Shown: positions 25,627 to 34,316, counted from the first letter of the stretch. The stretch is 64,000 nt of DNA from Desulfofustis glycolicus DSM 9705 (GCF_900130015.1 NZ_FQXS01000001.1:62001-126000); one strand, 5' to 3'. The notes: a model not told the origin generated them from the letters alone. A program made the numbers and translations.

Positions 25627-26286
25627 CTACTCTTTGCCTAACTTGTTAATTAAGCTGATAGCCGAGGCCGGTTCGGGGCGGACGGTATGATCGAGATTCA
25701 CATCAACGGCCCGAATTATCCTCTGCTGATCGACGATGAATCGCGACGGCATCGGCAGCGTCCAACTGTTGTCTCCGTTGTAGGCGGGAATATCAATATT
25801 GAACACTTTGGCATAAACTCGCGCAAGTCTCTGCGGCAGAGTGATGACAACCCCGAATGATTCAGCGACCACATTACCCTGATCGCTGAGCACGTGAAAC
25901 GGCAACTTGCTTTCGGTTGCAAGTACCCGGGAATGCTCGGGCAACTGTGGGGAAATGGCCACCAAAGAACCTCCCGCCGCAGTGAGATCTGGATAGCTGT
26001 CACGCAGAGCCGCCAGCTCTGCATTGCAGTAAGGTCACCATTTGCCGCGGTAAAACAGGATCACCAGCGGCCCTTCGGCCAGCAGGGCGTCCGAGACGAT
26101 GCATTTGCCCCGTGTATCGGGCAGGGAAAAGGGTGGAGCCGTATCACCGACACCCAGTACTTTCTCTCGAACGACACTCTCCTGTAGTTCGGCAAATCCT
26201 TGTTGTATCGCCGCTCTCACGTCCGGTGTGAGTTTCTCGGCGGACTTTTCTCTGATCGTCTGGAGCTGTTGTTGCAGGCTTGTCAT
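25627..26286 (-). CDS. Peroxiredoxin-like selenoprotein (AhpC/TSA family) with in-frame TGA as selenocysteine
   Basis: Two abutting frames are in the same phase, separated only by a TGA at 26035-26037. Read as selenocysteine, they give a 219-residue thioredoxin-fold protein. The TGA falls at residue 84 in the motif RGKW-Sec-PYC-NAEL, exactly where relatives have the first Cys of a CxxC. Downstream sequence keeps family features (LVAISPQLPEHSR, PFHVLSDQGNVVAESFGV, PSRFIVDQQRIIRAV). A SECIS-like hairpin follows the TGA. The ATG at 26286 has AAGGAGG; the longer upstream frame has none. Thiol/selenol peroxidase or disulfide redox activity is expected. A nonsense mutation is much less likely given exact position, intact frame and hairpin. 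Confidence 0.88.
26002..26024 (-). promoter_or_regulatory. Bacterial SECIS-like hairpin
   Basis: On the minus strand, 19 bases after the TGA, GCAGAGC pairs perfectly with GCTCTGC around a TGGCG loop; a G-U and an A-U pair extend the stem to nine. The stem length, the distance from the UGA and the two guanines in the loop match the form recognised by SelB in bacterial selenoprotein mRNAs. Confidence 0.8.
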
Positions 26287-26595
26287 GGTATTCCCTCCTT
26301 CCTCTTGCCAACGCTCGACGAAACCTGGCTGAAGCCACGTTCGTGAAAGTCCGAGCCAAAACGACAGGGACATTTGGAGATAGTATTCATTTTCAGAGTC
26401 AATGCCAACAGACGGCGGTTTACAGCAGTTCCACCAGTTCCTTGCCGCTCGAGAGGGCAACATTGTTACAACGGCGATACGGCACCCTCGGATCGTCAGT
26501 TTCCCGGGGTGACACATTGTTCTTGTCAAATGATGATTATGCAATATAGTTGCATCAATGATATCACGAATTGTAACTCAACCCTGGAGTAACCA
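26287..26595. other. 309-bp divergent region between selenoprotein and znuA
   Basis: It contains the upstream signals for both genes: the AAGGAGG ribosome site of the selenoprotein at its left edge and a Zur-like palindrome at 26540-26556 near znuA. No coding sequence was recognised. Confidence 0.5.
26540..26556. promoter_or_regulatory. Candidate Zur operator upstream of znuA
   Basis: ATGCAA-TATAG-TTGCAT is a perfect 6-bp inverted repeat around a 5-bp AT-rich centre, 40 bp before the znuA start. Fur-family zinc repressors bind palindromes of this size, and a Fur-family gene ends the same cluster. Confidence 0.6.
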
Positions 26596-27531
26596 ATGCG
26601 TATCTCAATGTCGATAATTTTCCTTTGTTTCCTATCTATTATTCTACGCTCTCCGGCATCGGCAGATACCCAACCCGTCGTTTTTGTCAGCATCGCTCCC
26701 CAGGAACAGTTTGTGCAACAGATTAGCGGCGACCTGTTGTCCGTTGAAGTCCTTGTTCCGGCAGGCGCCAGTCCGCATACCTATGAGCCAAAACCGTCGC
26801 AGATGAAGTCCTTGGCGGAAGCAAAAGCCTATTTCGCCATTGGCGTCGACTTTGAAACGGTGTGGCTAAAACGCATTGGTGGGGTCAATCCGGCTATGAA
26901 AATAATTCACACCGATGCCGGCATCGACAAGCTGGCCATGACCGACCACCACCACGCCAAGGGTCACCAGGAGCAGAACGACAGACATCATGATGACGGT
27001 CATCAGGGGCACGACCATGCCCAGCACCATAACGGCGAGGGCCTCGACCCGCATATCTGGCTGGCTCCGTCCCTGGTCAAGCAGCAGGCGGTCAACATCG
27101 CCGACGCGCTTGCCGATCTGTTCCCCGAACACGCCTCGACCTTTCAACGCAACCGAGACGCTTTCATCGGACAGATCGAGACGCTCGATCGAGATTTACG
27201 TACCACACTGGCCGACAGACAGGGCATGCAATTCCTGGTCTTTCATCCTTCCTGGGGCTATTTCGCCCGCGAATACGGTCTGCAGCAGGTGGCCGTCGAG
27301 GTCGACGGCAAAAACCCTAAACCGGCACAACTGGCGGCGCTGATCGAGCACGCCCGGGAACACGAGATTCGCGTCGTTTTCACGCAGCCCCAGTTGTCGA
27401 CCAAAGGAGCAGAACTGATCGCCCGGGAAATCGACGGTGAGGTTATCCTGATCGACCCGCTTGCCGAGGACTGGCTCAGCAATCTCAGGGAAGTTGCCAG
27501 GCGCCTGAAAGGCGCACTGCAGGGGCCGTGA
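26596..27531 (+). CDS. znuA: Zinc ABC transporter substrate-binding protein
   Basis: A 311-residue periplasmic metal-binding protein with a signal peptide (residues 1-23). It has the cluster A-1 family motifs VPAGASPHTYEPKPSQMKSL and LDPHIWLAPSL. A His/Asp-rich loop between them (about residues 115-145, with more than ten histidines) is typical of zinc-specific ZnuA rather than manganese-binding relatives. It delivers zinc to the ZnuBC permease. The stop overlaps the znuC start. Confidence 0.93.
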   Translation: MRISMSIIFLCFLSIILRSPASADTQPVVFVSIAPQEQFVQQISGDLLSVEVLVPAGASPHTYEPKPSQMKSLAEAKAYFAIGVDFETVWLKRIGGVNPAMKIIHTDAGIDKLAMTDHHHAKGHQEQNDRHHDDGHQGHDHAQHHNGEGLDPHIWLAPSLVKQQAVNIADALADLFPEHASTFQRNRDAFIGQIETLDRDLRTTLADRQGMQFLVFHPSWGYFAREYGLQQVAVEVDGKNPKPAQLAALIEHAREHEIRVVFTQPQLSTKGAELIAREIDGEVILIDPLAEDWLSNLREVARRLKGALQGP

Positions 27532-28307
27532 TGACAGCTGTGCCACCCATCGTCACCATCGCCGATCTCTGCTATTCCACAGGCGGGCAGGATATCCTGC
27601 ACAATATCAACCTCGATGTCTTTCGAGGCGACTTTATCTCAATCATCGGCCCCAACGGCGGTGGCAAGACGACCCTGCTGAAATTGATTCTCGGCCTGCT
27701 CAAACCGAGCAAAGGCACGATCAGAATCAACGGCAGGCCGCCCGGTACGCACGGCACGTGCATCGGCTATGTCCCGCAACACGTCAATCACAATCTCAGG
27801 TTCCCGGCCACCGCGCTCGACGTGGTACTGATGGGCGCCCACGATCCGCGAGCCAGCCGGTGGGCCCGCACTTCGGGCCAGACGAAGGACACAGCCCGCG
27901 AGACTCTCGCCAAACTCGGCGTCGCCGACTGCGCCGGCCGGAAAATCGCCGCCCTGTCCGGCGGCCAGCGGCAACGGATCCTGATCGCCCGAGCCCTCGT
28001 CTCCCGCCCGGAAATGCTGGTTTTGGACGAACCGACGGCATCCATCGACACCAAGGGGCAGACCGAATTTTACGAGCTGCTCAAGGAATTGAACAAGGAG
28101 CTGACTATTCTGATGGTCAGTCACGACCTGCTCATCGTCTCCTCCTATGCCAAGTCGATCGCCTGTCTCAACCGGTGCATGCACTACCATCAGTCCTTCG
28201 GTTCGTCCCGCGAAGTCCTGGACGCCTTTTATTCCTGTTCGGTCGACGAAATCTGTCCGGTCGGCGTTATCGCCCAGCAACCCTGGACCATCCGCAAAAT
28301 GGAGTGA
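27531..28307 (+). CDS. znuC: Zinc ABC transporter ATP-binding protein
   Basis: A 258-residue ATPase with Walker A (GPNGGGKTT), the Q-loop in YVPQHVN, signature LSGGQRQR, Walker B (MLVLDEPT) and the H-loop histidine (MVSHDL). The start overlaps the znuA stop by one base (TGATG); a GTG one codon earlier is possible. The C-terminal 40 residues hold several Cys and His (CLNRCMHYHQ, CSVDEIC), a possible metal-sensing tail. Confidence 0.93.
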   Translation: MTAVPPIVTIADLCYSTGGQDILHNINLDVFRGDFISIIGPNGGGKTTLLKLILGLLKPSKGTIRINGRPPGTHGTCIGYVPQHVNHNLRFPATALDVVLMGAHDPRASRWARTSGQTKDTARETLAKLGVADCAGRKIAALSGGQRQRILIARALVSRPEMLVLDEPTASIDTKGQTEFYELLKELNKELTILMVSHDLLIVSSYAKSIACLNRCMHYHQSFGSSREVLDAFYSCSVDEICPVGVIAQQPWTIRKME

Positions 28308-28310
28308 CCC

Positions 28311-29168
28311 TTGATTGACGCCCTGCACTTCGAGTTTATGCGCAACGCCCTGCTGGCCGGCCTGCTGGCCAGCGTCATCTGCGGCGTCATCGGCACGCTG
28401 GTTGTGGTCAACCGGCTCGTTTTCCTGTCCGGCGGCATCGCCCACAGCGCCTACGGTGGCATCGGGCTCGCGTTTTTCTTCGGCTGGCCCTACATGGTCT
28501 GCACCACGATCTTCGCGCTGGCTGCGGCCCTGATCATGGCCGCGGTCTCCCGGTCCATGAGACAGCGGGCGGACACGATCATCGGGGTAATGTGGGCGAT
28601 CGGCATGGCTACCGGCATTCTGCTGCTTGACTTTACACCGGGCTACAACGTCGATCTGATGAGCTATCTGTTCGGCAGCATCATGTCCGTGCCCCGCTCC
28701 GAGCTCATCTCCATGGCGCTGCTCGGCGGCGGCGTGCTCGCCCTGGTCTTCTTCTTTTTCAAGGACCTGCTGGTCATGTCCTACGACGAGGAATTCGCCC
28801 AAGTCCAGGGCGTCCCGGTGCAGGCCCTCTACTATCTGCTGATCGGCAGTGTCGCGGTAACCGTCGTCGTTGTAGTCCAGGTCGTCGGTCTAATCCTGGT
28901 CATCGCGCTGATGACCATTCCGCCTTCGATCGCCGAAAAATACACATCGTCGATGCTGCAGATGATGGCGGTTTCCTGCGGTCTCGGCATGCTCTTCATT
29001 ACCGGGGGGTTGTGGGGGGCATATCACTACGATCTGACCTCCGGAGCGGCTATTATCCTGGTCGCAGCGACGGGGTTTCTGCTTTCGATGCTGGTCGATC
29101 AGGTGATCTTAAGACAACGGCGACAGCGCTGGCTCAGGGCTCACGCTATCGACGGCAACGACAGGTAA
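28311..29168 (+). CDS. znuB: Zinc ABC transporter permease
   Basis: A 285-residue permease of the ABC-3 family with about eight transmembrane segments. Motifs include SGGIAHSAYGGIG and the late LVIALMTIPPSIAEKYTSS. The TTG start at 28311 follows GGAG by six bases; an ATG ten codons later would cut the first helix. It lies 3 bp after znuC. Confidence 0.92.
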   Translation: MIDALHFEFMRNALLAGLLASVICGVIGTLVVVNRLVFLSGGIAHSAYGGIGLAFFFGWPYMVCTTIFALAAALIMAAVSRSMRQRADTIIGVMWAIGMATGILLLDFTPGYNVDLMSYLFGSIMSVPRSELISMALLGGGVLALVFFFFKDLLVMSYDEEFAQVQGVPVQALYYLLIGSVAVTVVVVVQVVGLILVIALMTIPPSIAEKYTSSMLQMMAVSCGLGMLFITGGLWGAYHYDLTSGAAIILVAATGFLLSMLVDQVILRQRRQRWLRAHAIDGNDR

Positions 29169-29176
29169 TCCTGCTG

Positions 29177-29620
29177 ATGTGTGCGCACTGCAATTACCAG
29201 AATCTGCTCGAGAAGGCCGGGGTTGAACCGACTGCCAACCGGCTTCAAGTTCTGGCGGTGATCGGTGGCAACGATGCACCGCTTACCGCCGCCGAGGTTT
29301 TTGCAACCATCGGGCGGTTCCACCCCATCAATCGGGTAACCGTTTACCGGATTCTCGACCTACTCGTGCGACACCGGGTGCTCGAGCGGATCAGCAGCGG
29401 CGGCAGGGCCGCCCATTTCGGCCTGGCACCGAACAAGTACCATGCTCCGCACCCCCATTTCTGCTGCAGCCGGTGTGGCGCTGTCATCTGTCTCAATCCC
29501 GACAGTCTCTCTATCGACGCGGATAACCTGCATAAAACGTTTGCCGGAGAGGTAGATCGGATTGAAGTTCTCGTGGAAGGCATTTGCAGAAATTGCCTGA
29601 AGCAAAGATCAAACCACTGA
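29177..29620 (+). CDS. zur: Fur-family transcriptional regulator, probably Zur
   Basis: A 147-residue Fur-family repressor. The winged helix is at about residues 10-80 (GVEPTANRLQVLAVIG, RVTVYRILDLLVRHRVLERI). The metal site region HAPHPHFCCSRCGAV and a C-terminal CRNC complete the structural zinc motif. A CAHC pair at the extreme N-terminus is unusual. It lies 8 bp after znuB in the zinc operon, so zinc-dependent repression of this cluster through the palindrome at 26540 is likely. The longer open frame upstream overlaps znuB and lacks features. Confidence 0.85.
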   Translation: MCAHCNYQNLLEKAGVEPTANRLQVLAVIGGNDAPLTAAEVFATIGRFHPINRVTVYRILDLLVRHRVLERISSGGRAAHFGLAPNKYHAPHPHFCCSRCGAVICLNPDSLSIDADNLHKTFAGEVDRIEVLVEGICRNCLKQRSNH

Positions 29621-29635
29621 TTAAGGAGTTCCATT

Positions 29636-29794
29636 ATGACCAATTGTTGTGAAATGAAAGAAGGAGACGTGTTTGTCTGTGAAAAATGCGGATTGGAATT
29701 ACGAGTCGCCAAACCCTGTACGTGCAAGCCGGGAGCAGAGGAGAGCTGTTCCGTGCCGTTGCAATGCTGTGGGCAGGACATGACGAACCGTTAG
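29636..29794 (+). CDS. 52-residue desulforedoxin-like Cys-rich mini-protein
   Basis: A short gene with a clear AAGGAG ribosome site before the ATG at 29636. The product has eight cysteines: a CC near the start, CEKCG, CTC, a single Cys and a CCGQDM end. The CxxC plus CCGxxM pattern resembles the N-terminal metal-binding domain of desulfoferrodoxin (a rubredoxin-like iron or zinc site), with an added cysteine-rich insert. It follows the Zur gene by 15 bp and precedes a strong terminator, so it is the last gene of the zinc operon. A zinc-binding or redox mini-protein is inferred. Confidence 0.75.
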   Translation: MTNCCEMKEGDVFVCEKCGLELRVAKPCTCKPGAEESCSVPLQCCGQDMTNR

Positions 29795-29810
29795 CCGAAC
29801 CACCGCACAG

Positions 29811-29859
29811 ACGGGGACTCCGGCACCGAAACGACCAAGAACCGAGGTCCCCGTTTTTT
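29811..29859 (+). terminator. Rho-independent terminator of the zinc operon
   Basis: ACGGGGAC (29811-29818) pairs with GTCCCCGT (29847-29854); the stem is extended by a wobble and three more G-C pairs. It is followed by a run of six T. It stands 17 bp after the mini-protein stop. Confidence 0.8.
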
Positions 29860-30101
29860 ACCAGAAACGGACCGGCCGCTTCTCGGAAAGAATGCTTCGC
29901 CACTTCAACGCTCTTCCAGTGTCCCGACGGCGCTACCCAAAGCCTTATTCGGCAAGACTGTTGAACATGAGCTGTCCAATGAAGCTCCTGGTACACGGAA
30001 ATAAGAATGATTTCCACTTGCATGGTTTATTCTTTTGCTTACAGTCTTGGAACAGTTGAGCCCTACTCTCATCAACAGAAACCACAGGATGACCCGACAC
30101 C
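29860..30101. other. Non-coding stretch before DUF2237
   Basis: About 240 bp after the zinc-operon terminator. No recognised gene; the frames here show no family features. A promoter for the DUF2237 gene is expected, but no strong -35/-10 pair was seen. Confidence 0.4.
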
Positions 30102-30479
30102 ATGACCACCGAGAAGAATGTTTTGGGAATGCCGCTGCAGGTATGCGGCATTGAGCCGCTGACCGGATTCCACCGTGACGGATCGTGCCGCACTGGACCG
30201 GAAGACGTTGGAGTACACGGTGTCTGCGTGGTTGCTACCGAAGAATTTTTGAGCTTTTCCAAAGAGAGCGGCAACGATCTATCCACCCCCCGGCCGGAAT
30301 TCAACTTCCCCGGCCTGCTGCCGGGCGATCGCTGGTGTCTCTGCGCAGCCCGCTGGCAAGAGGCGCTCGAGCATGACACCGCACCGCCGGTGGTTCTGGC
30401 CGCCACCAGTTCGTCCGTATTGGAAATCATTGCCGGCGCCGACCTGTTCGCCCATGCGGTCGAGGACGGGCATGGTTGA
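30102..30479 (+). CDS. DUF2237 family protein
   Basis: A 125-residue soluble protein with the DUF2237 pattern: NVLGMPLQVCG at the start, TGFHRDGSCRTGPEDVGVHGVC and the GDRWCLCAARWQEAL motif. The conserved cysteines (C15, C29, C42, C79, C81 region) suggest metal binding, but the family function is unknown to me. It is followed after 69 bp by a PNPOx-like gene. Confidence 0.88.
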   Translation: MTTEKNVLGMPLQVCGIEPLTGFHRDGSCRTGPEDVGVHGVCVVATEEFLSFSKESGNDLSTPRPEFNFPGLLPGDRWCLCAARWQEALEHDTAPPVVLAATSSSVLEIIAGADLFAHAVEDGHG

Positions 30480-30548
30480 GATCACTCCGTAAACGGGATC
30501 TTTCCCAAACCGTTCAATCGACAATAACCGCAAGGGAGCGGGATTATC

Positions 30549-30926
30549 ATGGAATTGCAGGACTATTTCGAGAATACCGGCGGCACCGGCATCCTGGCCA
30601 CGTCGGACAGCGACGGTCGGGTCGACGCGGCCATCTACTCACGGCCACATTTCCTCGATGACGGGACACTGGCGTTCGTCATGCGCGACCGTTTGACCCA
30701 CGCCAATCTGCAATCGAACCCCTACGCCACCTATTTATTCATTGAACAGGGGCCCGGCTATCACGGCAAACGGCTCTTCCTCGAAAAAACCGGGGAGAGC
30801 AGCGACCCGGCTCTGATCAACCGCTACAAGCGTCGAACCCCAACGCAGACCGACGGGGAAGCCCTGTTTCTCGTCTATTTCAAGATCGACCGGCAATTGC
30901 CCCTGCTCGGTGGCCAACGGTCCTGA
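30549..30926 (+). CDS. Pyridoxamine 5'-phosphate oxidase-like (PNPOx/FMN-binding split barrel) protein
   Basis: A 125-residue split-barrel protein of the flavin- or F420-binding class. Typical strands are GTGILATSDSDGRVDAAIYSRPHF and LAFVMRDRLTHANLQSNPYATYLFIE. Its length matches the small stand-alone family members whose cofactor and substrate vary. It probably binds FMN. It is likely cotranscribed with DUF2237. Confidence 0.82.
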   Translation: MELQDYFENTGGTGILATSDSDGRVDAAIYSRPHFLDDGTLAFVMRDRLTHANLQSNPYATYLFIEQGPGYHGKRLFLEKTGESSDPALINRYKRRTPTQTDGEALFLVYFKIDRQLPLLGGQRS

Positions 30927-31143
30927 TGGTTGCCGGAAAGACCCGACAATCGAGTGGTTCTCTTGACAGCCACGCGAATCTGCCGCCCGTCTGAGTAGCC
31001 CTCAGCCGGGCCCTGTCTGCCGCAGAGAACTTGACCGGGGGGTGAAAACGGGGCATTATACCGCTCGTCGCACGATGGTTCGGCCGTCGTGCACCGCGAG
31101 CCGCGGCGGGTGCGGCAGATCGTCAACCAGTCGGGAAGCAGCC

Positions 31144-32073
31144 ATGATCTCCATCGTCATTCCGGTGTTCAACGAACAGGCGTCCCTGGAGCCGCTCCAC
31201 CGTGAAATAGGAACGGTCATGGGACCGCTCGATGTCGACTACGAGATCATCTTCGTCGATGATGGCAGCAGCGACGGCAGTTCCGACGTGATCCGGGCTC
31301 TGGCAACTGGTGATGATCGGACTCACTACGTGACACTGCGCCGCAATTTCGGCAAATCCGCGGCCCTGCAGGTCGGCTTCAACAAGACTCGCGGCGATAT
31401 CATCATCACCCTGGACGGCGACCTGCAGGACGACCCGGCCGAGATCCCCCGCTTTCTCGACGAGTTGACCAGCGACTGCGACCTCGTCTCCGGCTGGAAG
31501 ATCGACCGCCAAGATCCGCGTGAGAAGACCGTGCCCTCGGCAATCTTCAACCGTGTCGTGTCACTGCTCAGCGGCCTCAAACTCAATGACTACAATTGCG
31601 GCTTCAAATGCTACCGGAGGCAGGTGGTAGATGAGATCAGGCTCTACGGGGAGTTGCACCGCTTCGTTCCGTTGCTCGCCCACAAGAAAGGCTTTCGCAT
31701 CAAAGAGTTGGCCATCCATCACCGCAAGCGCCGTTTCGGCGTCTCCAAATTCGGCCTGGAGCGCTACGCCCGCGGCTTTTTCGATTTACTGACGGTGATT
31801 TTCATCACCACCTATCTGAACCGGCCGATGCACCTGTTCGGCTGGGTCGCCGCCTTTTTCTCCGGGCTCGGGGCCGCCCTGTTCGGCTACCTGTTCTTCG
31901 GCCGCTGGCTGGGCGGCGAATCGATCGGCACGAGCCCGCTGTTCAGTATTTCGATCTTTCTGATCAGCACCGGCATCCAGGTTTTCGTCATCGGCACGGT
32001 GGCCGAGTTAATCGTCTACAACCGCGAGCGGGAGCGACTCGACAGCTACTCGATTAAGGACGAGGACCGGTGA
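31144..32073 (+). CDS. GT2 family glycosyltransferase (polyprenyl-phosphate sugar transferase, GtrB/DPM1-like)
   Basis: A 309-residue membrane-anchored transferase. The GT2 domain carries VIPVFNEQ, DDGSSDGS, LDGDLQDDP and the KCYRR motif (residues 1-225). Two C-terminal transmembrane segments follow (about 230-295). Such enzymes transfer a sugar from a nucleotide donor to undecaprenyl phosphate on the cytoplasmic face. The next two genes (GtrA flippase and GT-C transferase) overlap it, forming a complete periplasmic glycosylation route. The ATG at 31144 is used; upstream frame is non-coding. Confidence 0.88.
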   Translation: MISIVIPVFNEQASLEPLHREIGTVMGPLDVDYEIIFVDDGSSDGSSDVIRALATGDDRTHYVTLRRNFGKSAALQVGFNKTRGDIIITLDGDLQDDPAEIPRFLDELTSDCDLVSGWKIDRQDPREKTVPSAIFNRVVSLLSGLKLNDYNCGFKCYRRQVVDEIRLYGELHRFVPLLAHKKGFRIKELAIHHRKRRFGVSKFGLERYARGFFDLLTVIFITTYLNRPMHLFGWVAAFFSGLGAALFGYLFFGRWLGGESIGTSPLFSISIFLISTGIQVFVIGTVAELIVYNRERERLDSYSIKDEDR

Positions 32074-32468
32074 AACTCGTCAAGTTCTTCGGCAGTTCGG
32101 TCATCGCCACCAGTGTCGACTTCCTGCTCTACCTGGCACTGATCACCGTCATCTCGCCGACGCCGGCACACGCGATCAGTGCGGCGACCGGCATGGTGAT
32201 CAATTTCACGCTGCAGTACACCTTCGTCTTTACGCCGACCAATACATTGAGAAAGGCGATCGGCCTGTCGCTCTGTTTCGCCGGACTCGGCGTGCTGCTC
32301 GGCACGGCGATCATCTACCTGCTCACGCACCATACCCCGCTGGCCGGCTTCCCGGTTGCGGCCAAGGTGGTGACCATCGGCCTGATCTTCTTCTACAACT
32401 ACATCACCCGGAAATTCTCGTTCGGCGATACCTCCGCCGGTCGTTGCGACCAGGAGAAACCATGCTGA
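32070..32468 (+). CDS. GtrA-family membrane protein
   Basis: A 132-residue protein with four transmembrane segments and the GtrA features FFGSSVIATSVDFLLYLAL and the C-terminal FFYNYITRKFSF. GtrA proteins are thought to flip polyprenyl-linked sugars. The GTG start overlaps the GT2 stop (GTGA) with GGACGAGGACC upstream; its end overlaps the next gene. Confidence 0.88.
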   Translation: MKLVKFFGSSVIATSVDFLLYLALITVISPTPAHAISAATGMVINFTLQYTFVFTPTNTLRKAIGLSLCFAGLGVLLGTAIIYLLTHHTPLAGFPVAAKVVTIGLIFFYNYITRKFSFGDTSAGRCDQEKPC

Positions 32469-33961
32469 CCAGAGCCGGTCGACTGCTGCTGGAGCACGTT
32501 GTACTGTTTATCATCGGCTATTTTGTGCTGCAGGTGGTGGTGCGCCTGATCACCACCCCCGGTGCGGTGATCGACGAGAGCGAGCAACTGTTGCTCACCC
32601 AGCACTTCTCCCTCGGCTACAACGCCCAGCCACCGCTCTACACCTGGACCCAGATGGCGTTCTTCGCCCTGTTCGGTCCGGGCATCCTGGCGCTGACCGT
32701 GCTGAAAAATCTGCTGCTCGCGCTGGTCTACCTGCTGACCTACCGGATCGGCCGGCTCCTTACCGGCAACCGGCAGACCGCCGCTCTCGGCACGCTCTCG
32801 CTGCTGCTGCTGCCGCAGATTGTCGGCGAGGCTCAGGTCGACCAGATCCACTCCGTGTTGGTAACCACCGCCGCGGCGGCGACGCTCTACCTGCTCATTC
32901 TCCTGCTTCGGGGCGGCGGCGCATGGGTTTTCATTCTTCTCGGAGTGACGGTCGGTTGCGGCATCCTGGCCAAATACAATTTCGTGCTCGTACCGCTCGC
33001 CCTGCTTTTTTCCGCCGTCTCCATCCCCAAGTACCGGGAAAAACTGCTGCGACCGCAGCTGCTGCTCGCCATCCTGACAGCCGCGCTGCTGGTCGCTCCG
33101 CACGGGGTTTGGTTCCTGAACCATCCGGAGCTGGCAACGGCGGAGACGTTGCAGCGCATGCAACTCGACCAGGACGGGACATATCTCTCAAATATCCTCA
33201 GAGGAATGGCCGATCTGGCCGTGGCCATTCTCGCCTTTATCGGACCGTTTCTGCTCTGCGCCCTGATATTGCTGAAACCGCGCCGTCCGGTGCATGTGGG
33301 CCCACAGCACCGCCTGCTGGCCCGCTTTATCGGGGCGGCACTGCTGTTGATCGTGGCGGTTATCCTGGTTACCGAGACCACCCAGATCAAGCAGCGTTGG
33401 CTGCAACCCTTCCTTTTTATCTTTCCCCTGCTACTGCTGATGTGCACCCCAACGGCCGAGCCTCCGACACGGAGAACCGCGATCTTCGCGCTGATCACGG
33501 TTCTGACCGCGGCTATTGTTACCGCCGTGATCCCCCTGCGGATCTTCCTGGTCGATCTGTCCGACGGTCCGCGCCGGGATAATTACCCGTTCCCGGCCCT
33601 GGCTCGAACTATCGCGGACAGCGGCTTTACCGGCGGCACCATCGTCGCCGAGGACAAGTTCATCGGTGGCAATATGCGCCTGTTTTTTCCGGAGTCCACG
33701 GTCATTACACCGTCGCTGCCGCTTCAACCTTATCGGCTGACACCGCAACTGCTCGTCGTTTGGCAGGTCCATGATCCGGCCGGGATGATCGGCGACACGG
33801 CACTGGAGCAGTACCGCTGCCGGCCGTTCCGGGCGGAATTGCCGTTTCGCCATTCCCGCAATTTCACCTTCCGGGCCGCTTACCGTATCTGCGAACGAAT
33901 CGATGAACCATCAGGTGGTACCGATCGGCACGATGGCGCTGAATCAGGCGCCGCCAAGTAA
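32462..33961 (+). CDS. GT-C fold glycosyltransferase (ArnT/PMT-like)
   Basis: A 499-residue protein with about 11 hydrophobic segments. It has the acidic first-loop motif characteristic of GT-C enzymes (VIDESEQLLLTQHFSLGYNAQPPLYTW, residues about 38-64) and a C-terminal soluble domain. It would move a sugar from a polyprenyl carrier to an envelope acceptor in the periplasm, possibly lipid A or another lipid. AGGAGAAACC precedes the ATG at 32462. It ends the three-gene operon. Confidence 0.85.
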   Translation: MLTRAGRLLLEHVVLFIIGYFVLQVVVRLITTPGAVIDESEQLLLTQHFSLGYNAQPPLYTWTQMAFFALFGPGILALTVLKNLLLALVYLLTYRIGRLLTGNRQTAALGTLSLLLLPQIVGEAQVDQIHSVLVTTAAAATLYLLILLLRGGGAWVFILLGVTVGCGILAKYNFVLVPLALLFSAVSIPKYREKLLRPQLLLAILTAALLVAPHGVWFLNHPELATAETLQRMQLDQDGTYLSNILRGMADLAVAILAFIGPFLLCALILLKPRRPVHVGPQHRLLARFIGAALLLIVAVILVTETTQIKQRWLQPFLFIFPLLLLMCTPTAEPPTRRTAIFALITVLTAAIVTAVIPLRIFLVDLSDGPRRDNYPFPALARTIADSGFTGGTIVAEDKFIGGNMRLFFPESTVITPSLPLQPYRLTPQLLVVWQVHDPAGMIGDTALEQYRCRPFRAELPFRHSRNFTFRAAYRICERIDEPSGGTDRHDGAESGAAK

Positions 33962-34316
33962 CGGCGATCTGCCTAACTGAATGCGTCCCTGGTGGTGCTA
34001 AGTAAAGGGCTTGGGATATGCCGGCCTCCTTTGTGAGGAAAACGGTTCCAACAGCCGCTCTCGTAGATTCTCGTCAATACGGGTCCGTTAGCCTGATAAG
34101 TAGTGCTGTGCATCACCCATGCTCATAATCGGAACCTTCTGTCAAAAACGGCACCTCTTGATAAACGGGAGCGAGACGGACTCGGCTTTGACAACCAGCC
34201 ATTTTCTGTCGTTTCCTTCCCATGCTCGGGCAAATCGTGTACAACAAAGCTATTGTCACGCTGTTGCCATTATGCGGCCTGACGACGCTCAAATCAAGAA
34301 TCTTTCCCAGGAACCG
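33962..34316. other. 355-bp region upstream of the hybrid kinase
   Basis: No separate gene was recognised. The kinase frame is open back to 34119 with possible earlier starts at 34119 and 34272, but neither has a ribosome site and the predicted sequence there is not domain-like. A TTGACA hexamer at 34188 has no convincing -10 partner. Confidence 0.4.

Noticed and set aside
26035-26037. The TGA in the peroxiredoxin-like gene as a simple nonsense mutation
   Set aside because: It sits exactly at the redox Cys position, the frame stays open on both sides, and a SECIS-like hairpin follows.
27639-28802. A 387-codon minus-strand frame over znuC and znuB
   Set aside because: Low-complexity Gly/Asp/Gln-rich translation typical of antisense shadows; znuC and znuB are unmistakable.
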